64,000 nt of DNA, from positions 2,612,025-2,676,024 of the forward strand of contig CAWIAX010000002.1 of assembly GCA_963834305.1 (NCBI GenBank), read 5' to 3'. Positions 18,561 to 29,141 of the stretch are shown piece after piece. This DNA is from JACCXG01 sp963834305 (GTDB lineage Bacteria > Acidobacteriota > Vicinamibacteria > Vicinamibacterales > 2-12-FULL-66-21). The translations under genes and the position numbers were made by a program. Below the pieces are notes generated by a model, which saw nothing but the letters and a program-made list of their open reading frames with translations, was not told where the DNA came from and did no database searches. How positions within the stretch are numbered: position 1 is the stretch's first letter; each line of letters opens with the position of its first letter.

Positions 18561-19217
18561 ATGAGCTCAACGATGCTGATTGTCTTCGACCTGGATGGAA
18601 CGCTGATCGATTCGAGCCGCGACCTGGCGGATGCCACCAACGCGCTGGTCGGTGAGTACGGCGGACGGACGCTCGACCGTGCCGAGGTCACAGCCATGGT
18701 GGGCGAAGGGGCGGCGGTCCTCGTCCGCCGTGCCCTGACCGCATCCGGCCTCGATCCCGACACCCCCGGCGCGCTCCCCCGCTTCCTGGTGCACTACGCC
18801 GAGCGCCTGACCCGGCATACACACCCTTACGACGGGATGCTGGACGCGCTGTCCTCGCTGCGCCGGGCCGGCCGGACGCTGGCCGTGCTGACCAACAAGC
18901 CGCAGCAGGCCACGTCCACCATTCTCGAGCGGCTCGGGCTGGCGCCGTCGTTCACCGATGTCGTTGGCGGCGACACGGCCACCGGCCGCAAGCCCGATCC
19001 CGCGGGTCTCCTCGGTATCGTCGGCCGGGCCGGCGCCACACCGGCATCCACCGTCCTCGTCGGAGACTCCCCCATCGATCTCGAAACCGCCCGCCGCGCG
19101 GGGACGCGCATCTGCCTGGCGCGATACGGCTTCGGGTTCCGCTTCGAGCCGGGCGCGTTCCGCGGCGACGAGCTCTTCGTGGACGCGCCGGCGGAGCTGC
19201 CCGGGCTGCTGTCGTAA
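18561..19217 (+). CDS. HAD-family hydrolase, phosphoglycolate phosphatase-like
   Basis: HAD phosphatase of 218 residues. Motif I is VFDLDGTLIDSSRDL with nucleophile Asp and the acid Asp two residues later. Motif II Thr/Ser is in LAVLTNKPQ. Lys is in TGRKPDP, and motif IV is VGDSPIDLETARRAG. A helical C1 cap lies between. The sequence resembles Gph-type 2-phosphoglycolate phosphatases, but substrate range in this family is broad. The gene converges on guaB with six bases between stops. Confidence 0.88.
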   Translation: MSSTMLIVFDLDGTLIDSSRDLADATNALVGEYGGRTLDRAEVTAMVGEGAAVLVRRALTASGLDPDTPGALPRFLVHYAERLTRHTHPYDGMLDALSSLRRAGRTLAVLTNKPQQATSTILERLGLAPSFTDVVGGDTATGRKPDPAGLLGIVGRAGATPASTVLVGDSPIDLETARRAGTRICLARYGFGFRFEPGAFRGDELFVDAPAELPGLLS

Positions 19218-19223
19218 CAGGGC

Positions 19224-20747
19224 CTACCGCTCGTACGATTCGCGCCGGGCGGAGGCGGAGACCTTGATCAGGTATTTCTGCGGATCGGCCCAGACCAGCC
19301 GGCGCAGCTCGGCCAGCGACGAGGCGCCGCCGTAGCTGATCGACGAGCACAGGTGCTTCATCATGTCGCGGACGATGGTGCGGGCGGAGCCGCGGGCGGG
19401 CACGCTGATCTCGATGCCCTCGGCGCCGAGCGCCTCCAGCTCGCGGGTGTCCGCCTCCTCCACGTCGAGGCGATCGCGGATCGCTTCGATCGACGCCATG
19501 CCGCGCAGCACCTTGAACGGCACCTTGACCGTCTTCTGCGACTCCGGCAGCACCACCGCCTTGTGCACCACCTCGCCGGGGGCCTCCTCGGTGCCGGCGA
19601 ACACGCTGCCGAGCATGGCGCAGTCGCCGCCGAAGATCAGCGCTTCGGCGAGCGCGCCGTGCCGCTTGATCCCGCCGTCGGCGATGATCGACACGTCCGA
19701 TCCGGCAACCGCGAGGCGGCACTCCACCAGCGCGTGCACCTGCGGCACGCCGAAGCTCGTGGTGATTCGCGTCGTGCAGCCGCCGCCGGGACCGATGCCG
19801 ACCTTGACGCCGTCGGCGCCGCGCTCGACGAGGAAGCGGGTGCCCTCGGCCGTCGCGACGTTGCCGGCAATCATCGGCACGGCGGGAAACTGCCGGCGGA
19901 ACGCCGTCATCGCGCGGTCCATGACCGTCGAGTGGCCGTGCGCGATGTCGATCACCAGCACGTCCACGCCGGCTTTCACGAGCTCGGCCGCGCGTTCGAG
20001 GTAGTCGCCCGTGGCGCCGATCGCCGCCCCCACCATCAGCCGCCCCTGCGCGTCGCGGGTGGCGAACGGCCGCCGCCGCTGCCGGATCAGGTCCTTTGCC
20101 GTCATCAGTCCCAGCAGCACGCCGCCGTCGTCTATCAGCGGCAGCTTCTTGACCTTGCGATCCACCATGATGCGCTGCGCCTCCTCCGGGGAGGCGGGCC
20201 CGCGGTGCACCACCAGCCGATCGAGCGGCGTCATCCGCTCGGAGACGCTCGACGAGTGGCCTTCGACGAAGCGCAGGTCGCGCTCGGTGAGCAGGCCGAC
20301 GAGCCGGCGGCGGTCGTCCACGACCACCAGCGTGCCGACGTGGGAGCGGGCCATGAGCTTGCGGGCGTCGGCCACCGTTGCCCCCGGCGCGATGCTGTAG
20401 GGATCGCCGATGACGCCGTGCTGCGTGCGCTTGACCTTCTCCACCTCGCGCACCTGCGGCTCGATCTCCCCGGGCCGGTAGCCCCGGTCGATGATGCCGA
20501 TGCCCCCTTCCTCGGCCTGGACCACCGCCATGGGCGCGCGGGTGACCGTGTCCATGTTGGCCGAGACGACCGGGCGCTTGAGCGTGATGCCGCGGGTGAG
20601 CCGGCACGAGAGGTCGATGGTTGCCGGGTCGCGGCGCTGGAGCACGCTGTACTGCGGCGACAGGATGAAGTCGTCGAACGTGCAGCCGTGCACGAGATCG
20701 AGCACGGCCTGCCCCGTGCGGGCGTCGATGGATGGAAAGCCCGGCAT
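19224..20747 (-). CDS. guaB: IMP dehydrogenase-family protein, divergent (possible GMP reductase-like activity)
   Basis: A 507-residue (beta/alpha)8-barrel protein of the IMPDH/GMPR family with a CBS-pair insertion at about 100-220 (ATVADARKLMARSHVGTLVV). The catalytic loop is GIGPGGGCTTRITTSFGVPQ with Cys near 324. Canonical IMPDH has GSIC here. The flap region reads LRGMASIEAIRDRLDVEEAD and lacks the Arg-Tyr dyad that activates water in typical IMPDH. The overall barrel and GAEGIE segment are kept. It is most simply an IMPDH of a divergent branch, making XMP from IMP, but a GMP reductase-like role is possible. The ATG at 20747 has TAAGAT seven bases before it. The longer upstream frame is not coding. 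Confidence 0.82.
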   Translation of the reverse strand: MPGFPSIDARTGQAVLDLVHGCTFDDFILSPQYSVLQRRDPATIDLSCRLTRGITLKRPVVSANMDTVTRAPMAVVQAEEGGIGIIDRGYRPGEIEPQVREVEKVKRTQHGVIGDPYSIAPGATVADARKLMARSHVGTLVVVDDRRRLVGLLTERDLRFVEGHSSSVSERMTPLDRLVVHRGPASPEEAQRIMVDRKVKKLPLIDDGGVLLGLMTAKDLIRQRRRPFATRDAQGRLMVGAAIGATGDYLERAAELVKAGVDVLVIDIAHGHSTVMDRAMTAFRRQFPAVPMIAGNVATAEGTRFLVERGADGVKVGIGPGGGCTTRITTSFGVPQVHALVECRLAVAGSDVSIIADGGIKRHGALAEALIFGGDCAMLGSVFAGTEEAPGEVVHKAVVLPESQKTVKVPFKVLRGMASIEAIRDRLDVEEADTRELEALGAEGIEISVPARGSARTIVRDMMKHLCSSISYGGASSLAELRRLVWADPQKYLIKVSASARRESYER

Positions 20748-20837
20748 GCGCCTTATCTTACTTCCCGGTCCGGCCACCGCGAGGCGCGCGCAGGCGGCGG
20801 GCTGCCGCTGCGCCGCCGGTTCGGGGACAATATCAGG

Positions 20838-21446
20838 ATGCACCTGGCGGAAATCGAGGCCACCCTGCGGGTCAGCCTGGCGGGCACGCTCCCTGGCCTG
20901 GAGGCGCAGATCCGGTTCGCGCCGTTCCCGGGGCGCATGGGTGACCGGCCGGCCGGCGCGCGGACGGCGGCCGCCCTGCTCCTGCTCTACCCCGGCGAGC
21001 ACGGCGTCGCCGTGCCGCTCACCGTCCGCGCCAGCACGCTCACGCGGCACGCCGGGCAGATCAGCCTGCCGGGGGGCGCCACCGAACCCGGCGAAACCCT
21101 TGCGGAAGCGGCGCTGCGCGAGGCGTCCGAGGAGATCGGCATCGACCCGGGGGCCGTGCGGGTTCTCGGCGAACTGACGCCGGTGCACGTCATTGTCAGC
21201 GGCTTCACGCTGCACCCGGTCGTCGGGGTGACCGACACCCGGCCGCCATTCCAGGCCGCCCCGGACGAGGTCGCCGAAATCGTGGAGGTGCGGCTGGAAG
21301 AATTGCGGGATGCCTCGCGGATCCGGACCGGCGTCCGGGTGCGCGAAGGGGTGGCGGTCGAGTACCCGTATTTCGACCTGTGCGGCCACCACGTCTGGGG
21401 CGCCACCGCCATGGTGCTCGGCGAGTTCGTCTGCCTGCTGAACTGA
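20838..21446 (+). CDS. NUDIX hydrolase, CoA pyrophosphatase-like
   Basis: A 202-residue NUDIX protein. The NUDIX box lies at 79-102, GGATEPGETLAEAALREASE followed by EIGI, with the metal-binding glutamates in REASEE. The preceding LTRHAGQISLPGG block is the CoA-type signature, so hydrolysis of CoA or its derivatives to phosphopantetheine and 3',5'-ADP is likely. The C-terminal VRVREGVAVEYPYFDLCGHHVWGATA is also typical. The ATG at 20838 is chosen because the protein then begins at the family start, and the much longer open frame upstream is antisense to guaB. Confidence 0.9.
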   Translation: MHLAEIEATLRVSLAGTLPGLEAQIRFAPFPGRMGDRPAGARTAAALLLLYPGEHGVAVPLTVRASTLTRHAGQISLPGGATEPGETLAEAALREASEEIGIDPGAVRVLGELTPVHVIVSGFTLHPVVGVTDTRPPFQAAPDEVAEIVEVRLEELRDASRIRTGVRVREGVAVEYPYFDLCGHHVWGATAMVLGEFVCLLN

Positions 21447-21497
21447 TCCGGCCCGTCCCGAGGTGGCGTGGCCGCTCTGCCTGGAGGTATCTCTCGT

Positions 21498-21830
21498 ATG
21501 CTGCCTGCTGGTGTCCTCGGTGCCCTGCCCGCACTCGCCGCGGCCCTGATCCTGTCAACGGACAGAAAGATCGTCCGCGGCCTCCGGTCGGCGGAGGCGA
21601 CTGATGCCGCCCACGCTGTCCCGTTCGCGCCGCCAGGTCCCCTGGGCCGGAGCCGGCTCCGGCGGCTGCTGGGCGTCGGGGCGGTCGTGGAGGCCGGCGG
21701 ACGGTATTACCTGAGTGAGCCCGGGTATGCGGCCTGGCGCACCGTACGCCGCAAGCGGGGTGTGACCATCATGGCGGTGATGGCTGTCGCCATCGGGGTG
21801 ATGGCGGCCGTGGGGATCATCCGGTTCTGA
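21498..21830 (+). CDS. Small membrane protein of unknown function
   Basis: A 110-residue protein with a hydrophobic N-terminus (about residues 1-20) and a C-terminal membrane segment (about 90-108, ending AVGIIRF). A basic, proline-containing region with LLGVGAVVEAGGRYYLSEPGYAAWR lies between. The ATG at 21498 has GGAGGT seven bases upstream. No family is recognised. It lies 51 bp after the NUDIX gene. Confidence 0.5.
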   Translation: MLPAGVLGALPALAAALILSTDRKIVRGLRSAEATDAAHAVPFAPPGPLGRSRLRRLLGVGAVVEAGGRYYLSEPGYAAWRTVRRKRGVTIMAVMAVAIGVMAAVGIIRF

Positions 21831-22027
21831 CCGGTCAACCGGCCCCTGCCCGCCAGGTTGGCCTGGTTGATAGAATCAGCTGTGATCGGCGGCGCGGCGC
21901 GCCATCTGCTGCCGCGGCCCCGGCAGGGGCCGGACGGCCGAGCGCCGCGGTCCTATGTGAAGAGCGGTGCCGTGGCAGCGGCCGTTATGGTCGTTCCGGC
22001 CGGCGTGGGTGTGACGAAAGGTTGCGT

Positions 22028-22547
22028 ATGAATCAGCGTGTTGTCGAAGCCATCAACCAGCAGATCAATTCCGAGCTGAGCGCGTCGTACTCCTATCTCG
22101 CGATGTCGAACTGGTGCGAGCGCCAGAAGTTCACCGGCGGCGCGCGCTGGCTGAGGCTGCAGAGCCAGGAAGAGGTACATGCACGCCATGAAGCTGCTCG
22201 ACTTCCTGCTCGCGCGCGACTGCCACGTCGATCTGCGGCCGCTCGAGGGACCGCAGCTCTCGTTCAAGACGCTGCTCGAGGTCTTCGAGCGCGCGCTGGC
22301 CCAGGAGCAGGAGGTCAGCAAGCAGATCGACGCCCTCTACGAGACCGCCTTCAACGAAAAGGCGTTCGCCGCCGTCGCCGAGCTGCAGTGGTTCCTCACC
22401 GAGCAGGTCGAGGAAGAGAAGGTTGGCCGCGAGATCGTCGCCAAGCTGCGGATGATCGGCAGCGATGCCGCCTCGCTGCTCGACATGGACCGCGAGCTCG
22501 GGTCGCGCAGCGGGGTGGACGCGCCGCCGCCGGCGGCCACGACGTAG
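22028..22547 (+). pseudogene. ftn: Ferritin, interrupted by a +1 frameshift
   Basis: Non-heme ferritin iron-storage protein. The first frame from the ATG at 22028 gives MNQRVVEAINQQINSELSAS and continues through the ferroxidase residues to LRLQSQEEV. A second frame from 22179 then gives HAMKLLDFLLARDCHVDLRP through to the end. Removing one base (the C at about 22178) joins them as QEEV-M-HAMK, matching the QEE..HAMK block of the family and giving a normal 172-residue protein. A single extra base is thus the whole lesion. It could be a sequencing error or a recent mutation. A second Glu pair (EEEK) in the C-terminal half is intact. Confidence 0.85.
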
Positions 22548-22678
22548 CGCCGCCGGTTCCTGCACGTCCCATCGTCCAGGCGTCCCGCCGCGGCATCCTG
22601 CCCGGGCTCACTCCGGGACCGCTCGAACGATCGTGGGCAACAAACGAAGACCAGGGGTCGAAGGTCAGAGGTCGAACA

Positions 22679-24391
22679 ATGATGTCGAAGAAGCAGTTGG
22701 TGCTGGCGGCGGTCCTCCTTGCGGCGGGCTGTTCCGGGTCTTCCGATCCTCAATCGGAAAATGCCGGCAGCACGCCGGCCAGGCCAGTACCGCTCGCCTC
22801 GCTTCCGGCGATCGACGCCGGCGCCATCCTCGAGCGCACCACAGCGCTCTCGGCCGACGCGTTCGAAGGGCGGGCGCCCGGCACCACAGGTGAAGATCTC
22901 ACGGTGAAGTACCTCGAGGAGGAGTTCCGCAAGCTCGGCCTGCAGCCCGGCAATACCGACGGCACCTTCATCCAGAAGGTGCCGCTCGTCGGCATCACCG
23001 CGGCCAACACCCAGCCGCTGACCGTCACGAAGAACGGCCGGAAGAGGACCTTCAAGTGGGGCGACGAGGTCGTGGCCTGGTCGAAGCATGTCGCCGACAG
23101 CGCGGCCATCCACGACTCCGAGATGGTGTTCGCCGGCTACGGCGTCACCGCGAAGGAGTTCGACTGGGACGACTTCAAGGACGTCGACGTCAAGGGCAAG
23201 ACCATCATCGTCCTGGTCAACGATCCCCAGGTCCCCGACGCCTCGGACGCCGCGAAACTCGACGCGCGCCTCTTCAACGGCACGGCCATGACCTACTACG
23301 GCCGCTGGACCTACAAGTTCGAGGAGGGCGCGCGGCGCGGAGCCGCCGGCATCCTGGTCGTGCACGAAACCGGTCCCGCCGGCTACCCCTTCAGCGTCGT
23401 CCAGGGCAATCTGCGCGAGAAGTTCGACCTCGTCACCCCCGACAAGAACATGGGGCGCGCCGCCATCGAGGGCTGGCTCACGCGCGACGCCGCCAAGGAG
23501 ATCGTCTCCCTGGGCGGCCAGGACTTCGACGCGCTGAAGAAGGGGGCGCTGTCCCGTGATTTCCGGCCGGTGCCGCTCGGCCTCACGGCGTCGATGGCCA
23601 TCCGCAACACGATGCGGACACTCGATTCCCGCAACGTCCTCGCCAAGGTCGAGGGCCGCGATCCCCAGCGGCGCGACGAATACGTCGTCTACACGGCGCA
23701 CTGGGATCACCTCGGCGTTGGCGCTCCCGTCCAGGGCGACCGCGTCTACAATGGCGCCCTCGACAACGCCTCCGGCGTGGCCACGCTCCTCGAGATCGCG
23801 CGCGCCTTCACCGTCGTCGATCCGAAGCCGGCGCGGTCGATCCTGTTCGCGATGGTCACCGCCGAGGAACAGGGGCTGCTCGGCTCGCAGTACTACTCCG
23901 TCGCGCCGGTCTACCCGCTCGCGAAGACCGTCGCCAACATCAACGTGGACGGCGTCAACCAGTGGGGCCGCACCAGCGACGTCACCGTCGTCGGCATGGG
24001 CGCCTCGGATCTCGACGACTACCTGCGCGACGCGGCCGCCGAGCAGGGGCGCACGCTCCGGCCGGACCCGGAGCCCGAGAAGGGCTTCTACTACCGGTCG
24101 GACCATTTCAACTTCGCCAAGCAGGGGGTGCCGGCGCTCTACATCGACACCGGCGTCGACTACGTCGGCAAGCCGCCCGCCTACGGTCAGCAGAAGCGCG
24201 ACGAATACACCAGCACGGACTATCACGCGCCGTCGGACGAGGTGAAGGCCGACTGGGACCTGGCGGGCGCCGTCGAGGACGCCCGGCTGCTGTTCGCGGT
24301 CGGCTACCGCGTAGCGAACGCGGAGAAGTTCCCGGAGTGGAAAGCGGGGAACGAGTTCAAGGAAACCAGGGAGAAGTCGCTCGGGCGGTAG
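22679..24391 (+). CDS. M28-family zinc peptidase lipoprotein
   Basis: Secreted aminopeptidase-like M28 protein of 570 residues, anchored as a lipoprotein (VLLAAGCSGSS, lipobox cysteine at 18). A PA-like insertion lies at about 130-290. The catalytic domain has the zinc ligands in TAHWDHLG (His), GALDNASG (bridging Asp), VTAEEQGLLGS (catalytic Glu pair), NINVDGVN (Asp) and DYHAPSDE (His). All five ligands are present, so it should be an active peptidase at the cell envelope. The open frame extends upstream over the ferritin region, but the lipoprotein start at 22679/22682 is clear. Confidence 0.93.
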   Translation: MMSKKQLVLAAVLLAAGCSGSSDPQSENAGSTPARPVPLASLPAIDAGAILERTTALSADAFEGRAPGTTGEDLTVKYLEEEFRKLGLQPGNTDGTFIQKVPLVGITAANTQPLTVTKNGRKRTFKWGDEVVAWSKHVADSAAIHDSEMVFAGYGVTAKEFDWDDFKDVDVKGKTIIVLVNDPQVPDASDAAKLDARLFNGTAMTYYGRWTYKFEEGARRGAAGILVVHETGPAGYPFSVVQGNLREKFDLVTPDKNMGRAAIEGWLTRDAAKEIVSLGGQDFDALKKGALSRDFRPVPLGLTASMAIRNTMRTLDSRNVLAKVEGRDPQRRDEYVVYTAHWDHLGVGAPVQGDRVYNGALDNASGVATLLEIARAFTVVDPKPARSILFAMVTAEEQGLLGSQYYSVAPVYPLAKTVANINVDGVNQWGRTSDVTVVGMGASDLDDYLRDAAAEQGRTLRPDPEPEKGFYYRSDHFNFAKQGVPALYIDTGVDYVGKPPAYGQQKRDEYTSTDYHAPSDEVKADWDLAGAVEDARLLFAVGYRVANAEKFPEWKAGNEFKETREKSLGR

Positions 24392-24411
24392 GGGCGATCA
24401 CGGCAACTCCC

Positions 24412-24577
24412 GATCACCAAAGCCCAGCTCCCAATTCCCAACTCCCAAACGCCCGGCTTCCAAGACTGCCAGAGCCGCGCCTCAGCGCGACACGATCGCT
24501 CGGTCGCACAGCGGCTTCGCCCTTTGCCCTTCGCCCGCCCTTCGCCCTTCGCCCTTCGCCCTTCGCGCAGCGGCGCT
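24412..24577. repeat. 7-bp repeat arrays (CTCCCAA-type, then CCCTTCG-type)
   Basis: Two neighbouring arrays follow the M28 gene. The first, around 24412-24455, has units such as AACTCCC, AATTCCC and AACTCCC. The second, around 24516-24573, has units TTCGCCC and TTTGCCC. A short unique segment separates them. They open the 2.8-kb gene-poor island that runs to 27190. Confidence 0.8.
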
Positions 24578-24621
24578 TCTCGGCGGCCGAGCCACATCGG
24601 CCCTGCCGCGCCTCGGCCCGT

Positions 24622-24779
24622 CAGCCCGTGACGGGGCGCCCGCTGCATTCGACGGGCGCTGCATCTCGTCATCCGGCGTTGCGGCTCGCTCGCATACAGA
24701 CGGTATGCTCGCTCCCCGCGCCTTGGCTGCCGAGCGCAGCGCCCGTCTCGGTGCGACGCGGGCGCCCCATCACGGGCTG
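24622..24779. repeat. 158-bp giant imperfect palindrome (MITE-like) nested in repeat R1
   Basis: The outer 22 bases at 24622-24643 and 24758-24779 are inverted repeats with one mismatch. Pairing continues inward with gaps (both arms share CGGGCGCTGC) to a central hairpin GCATAC-AGACG-GTATGC at 24692-24708. The element interrupts the segment CTCGGC..GCGCGGAAAAAT that is continuous before the two other R1 copies, so it looks like an insertion. No ORF fits inside it. It is probably a non-autonomous palindromic element or a structured RNA/DNA hairpin. Confidence 0.7.
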
Positions 24780-24782
24780 TCG

Positions 24783-25020
24783 GCGCGGAAAAATGCACCT
24801 CCGGCGAGGGCGCTGACGGAGCCCGGTCCGGCTGGGGTGATGCGGGAGCCGGTGCGCAATCAGTTGGGCGCCCGGGTGATCCGGGCGTCAGTGGCGAAAG
24901 GGCGCCTGCGCGGTCGGAGCGCCTGCGGCGCATTTGTCAGACTGCCGCTGTCGCGCTAGCCGCACTGCGCCGGCAGGCCGACATGGCTCGTCCGCCGCGC
25001 GCCGCCGATGGCCTCGCGCT
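24783..25020. repeat. Dispersed repeat R1, copy A
   Basis: About 238 bp running from GCGCGGAAAAATGCACC to the CCTCGCGCT just before a 7-bp array. It shares CCGGCTGGGGTGATGCGGGA, CGCAATCAGTTGGGC, GCCTGCGGCGCA and CCGACATGGCTCGTCCGCCG with copies at 25122 and 33572. No coding capacity is conserved between copies. Confidence 0.85.
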
Positions 25021-25068
25021 TTTTGCCCTTCGCCCTTCGCCCTTTGCCCTTCGCCCTTCGCCCTTCGC
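25021..25068. repeat. CCCTTCG/CCCTTTG 7-bp repeat array
   Basis: Six to seven units of CCCTTCG or CCCTTTG, followed by the GTAGCGGCGCTTC...GCGGCCGAGCC segment that links one R1 copy to the next. The unit length is seven throughout. Confidence 0.85.
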
Positions 25069-25121
25069 GTAGCGGCGCTTCGTGGCGGCCGAGCCACATC
25101 GGCCCTGCCGCGCCTCGGCCT

Positions 25122-25360
25122 ACGCGCGGAAAAATACGCCTCCGGCGAGTGCACTCACGATGTCCGCTCCGGCTGGGGTGATGCGGGAGCCGGTGCGCAA
25201 TCAGTTGGGCACCCGGATGATCCAGGCGTCAGTGGCGAATCGGCGCCTCCGCGGCCAGAGCGCCTGCGGCGCACTTTTCAGACTGCCGCTGTCGCGCCAG
25301 CCGCACTGCGCCGGCAGGCCGACATGGCTCGTCCGCCGCGCGCCGCCGATGGCCTCGCGC
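25122..25360. repeat. Dispersed repeat R1, copy B
   Basis: Direct repeat of copy A, separated from it by a 7-bp array and a conserved linker. Identity to copy A looks near 90% by eye, with scattered substitutions (for example CACTTTTCAGACTGCC against CATTTGTCAGACTGCC). It ends at CCTCGCGC, again immediately before a 7-bp array. Confidence 0.85.
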
Positions 25361-25514
25361 TTTTTGCCCTGCCCTTCGCCCTTCGCCCTTTGCCCTTTGC
25401 CTTCGCCCTTCGCCCTTCGCCCTGTGCCCTTTGTGTAGCGGCGCTTCTTGGCGGCCGAGCCTCATCGCCCTGCCGCGCCCGGTCTCATTGGAGGTTGGGT
25501 GTTGGACGTTGGCA
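25361..25514. repeat. 7-bp arrays before the insertion element (CCCTTCG-type, linker, GTTGGNN-type)
   Basis: At 25361-25435 there are about ten CCCTTCG/CCCTTTG units. A linker (GTAGCGGCGCTTCTTGGCGG) follows, then a short GTTGGGT-GTTGGAC-GTTGGCA array at 25494-25514. The insertion element begins directly after this last array. Confidence 0.8.
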
Positions 25515-26602
25515 GAGTAGTGTCCCGTCAAGTCGTGGAAATTACTCGAGCCTTCTCCTGAGTTCACCACGGCGTGGACGCTGCCGAGGCCGCGGACGGA
25601 AAGAGCGCCGTCCACATCGCACTCGCATGATCGGGTTGCGCGAAGATCGTGCGGACGATCGCCGCAATCGGCTCGCGCGCACCCTGCGGCACCGTGGCCG
25701 GCGGGTTCCGCATGAAATGCACCCGGCACCGCTGCCACGTGGCCCTGCTCAACACCGTGCCGATCGCCTGCTTCAACCCGACATGCGCGTCGGAGATCAC
25801 GAGACGTACCCCTTTGGGCCCCCGTTTCACGAGACTCCGCAGAAAGGCCGTCCAGAAGGCGCGATCCTCTGACGGCCCGACGTCGATCCCCAGGACCTGA
25901 CGCTCGCCTTCGGCGGTGACGCCGACCGCGACGACCGTCGCCTGGCTGGTGACATGCCCATCGACGCGGACCGTGTAATACGTCGCATCGACCCACACGT
26001 ATGGGTGCTCGCCGGCGAGCGGCCGTGTGCGAAAGGCTTCGACGAGTGGATCGAGCTCCGCGCAGATGCGCGAGACCTCCGACTTCGACACGCCGTCGAG
26101 TCCGAGCGCCTGCATCAGCTCGTCGACCTTGCGCGTCGAGACGCCGTGCACGTACGCTTCCTGTACGACGGCGAGCAGCGCGTGCTCGGCGCGCCGCCGC
26201 GGCTGCAGCAGCGACGGAAAGTAGCTGCCGGGCGTGACCTTGGGAATCGCGAGCTCGATCGTGCCGACCCGAGTGTCCCAGGTCCGCGTGCGCGCGACAT
26301 TGCGATAGGCCGTCCGCTCGCCGGTGCGCTGGTGGCGCTCCGCGCCGATCGACGCCGCCACCTCCGCTTCCATCAGCGCCTGCGAGAGAGCACGCGGATG
26401 CCATCCCGGAGCACGTCGCCGTCTTGTTCCTCGAGGAGCTTGCCAACAATCGCCGACAGATCCATCCTTGGTTTGGCCATCGTCTCAACACCTCTGTGTT
26501 TTCGTCGCCAGCCAGAGAGAACCCACGGAAAGATGCACAATGGCCGCTTCGCTTGTCTAGCGGAGAGGCCTTACCGAATTTCCACCACGTCCGGGGACTC
26601 TA
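25515..26602 (-). mobile_element. IS256-family insertion element, degenerate, with 9-bp target duplication
   Basis: The element is bounded by imperfect 26-bp inverted repeats at 25518-25543 and 26577-26602, with 20 of 26 positions matching and both ending in GTGGAAATT on the inner side. The 9-bp sequence ACGTTGGCA occurs immediately outside on both sides (25506-25514 and 26603-26611), which fits the 8-9 bp duplication of IS256 elements. The element is about 1.09 kb, shorter than the family's usual 1.3 kb or so, and its transposase lacks the C-terminal part. Confidence 0.82.
25564..26480 (-). pseudogene. IS256-family transposase, frameshifted and C-terminally truncated
   Basis: The start at 26480 gives MAKPRMDLSAIVGKLLEEQD and reaches VLRDGIRVLS. 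The CTCTCTC run at 26384-26390 then shifts the frame, and removing two bases restores LSQALMEAEVAASIGAERHQ. The mutator-type core follows, with the first Asp in YVWVDATYY and the second in LVISDAHVG, then TWQRCRVHFMRN. After AQPDHASAM the sequence leaves the family and stops at 25564. The roughly 100 C-terminal residues carrying the catalytic Glu are missing. The protein would be inactive in any frame. Confidence 0.85.
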
Positions 26603-26660
26603 ACGTTGGCAATGGATGTTGAAGGGCGGGGATGCCGCGCCGGTGATCTCGTCGCCCGGA

Positions 26661-26928
26661 GGAGACGTGCCGGTGCTGACCGGCCGGCGCACCTTGGAGC
26701 GAGGCGACACGCCGCGCAGCCGGAATGCGGCCGGAGCGATTCTTCGCGGCGAGTCCGGTCCGTGTGAACCGCGTCGTTCGAATCACCACCGGCGCATCGG
26801 CGCGCCTGCCAGTTGTCGCCCTGGCCATCCCTACTCGCCGCGGCATCGAGCGCAGCGGGGGTCCGAGCGCAGGCCGCGTTCCCGCCTCGCGGAAGCGGGC
26901 CCCGGACCGGGCAGCGCCGGCACGGCTC
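26661..26928. repeat. Dispersed repeat R2, copy 1
   Basis: A 268-bp segment from GGAGACGTGCCGGTGCTGAC to GCGCCGGCACGGCTC. It matches 47741-48008 over its whole length with no net length change and roughly 80% identity by eye. Shared blocks include GCCGGAGCGATTC, ATCACCACCGGCGCA, ATCCCTACTCGCCGCGG-like sequence and GCGGAAGCGGGCCCCGGAC. No ORF is conserved between copies. Confidence 0.8.
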
Positions 26929-27190
26929 ATTCAGGGCGACCCATGCGACCCATGCGACCCAGGGCAACCCAAGCGACCCTTGCGACCCGGGCGCCCCGCG
27001 CGACGGTGACGCCGCTTCGAGCATCCCACGCGTCCGCTAGATGCTGGGCGGTCGGCGACGGCAGTTGGGCGTTGGGCGTTGGCAATTGGGCTTTGGCGTT
27101 GGGCGTTGGGCGTTGGTCCTTGAGGCGCCAGACCGCACGCGCCGCGCTTTCGCCCTTGGCCCTTAGCCCTTAGCCCTTAGCCCTTAGTCT
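26929..27190. repeat. Short tandem repeats: 9-bp CGACCCATG-type, GTTGGGC 7-mers, CCCTTAG 7-mers
   Basis: After R2 come about six imperfect 9-bp units (GCGACCCAT-type) at 26934-26995. A GTTGGGC-type 7-bp array runs from 27063 to 27118, and a CCCTTAG/CCCTTGG array from 27148 to 27187 ends at the stop of speA. I see no gene between 26612 and 27190. Confidence 0.8.

Positions 27191-29141
<1,951 letters not shown>

Noticed and set aside
24520..25440. Possible CRISPR array from the regularly repeated CCCTTCG tracts
   Set aside because: Units are 7 bp and contiguous with no unique spacers, and no cas gene is nearby. These are simple tandem repeats.
27148..27187. CCCTTAG array as a telomere-like sequence marking a replicon end
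   Set aside because: It is internal, short, and one of several related 7-bp arrays, with ordinary genes on both sides.
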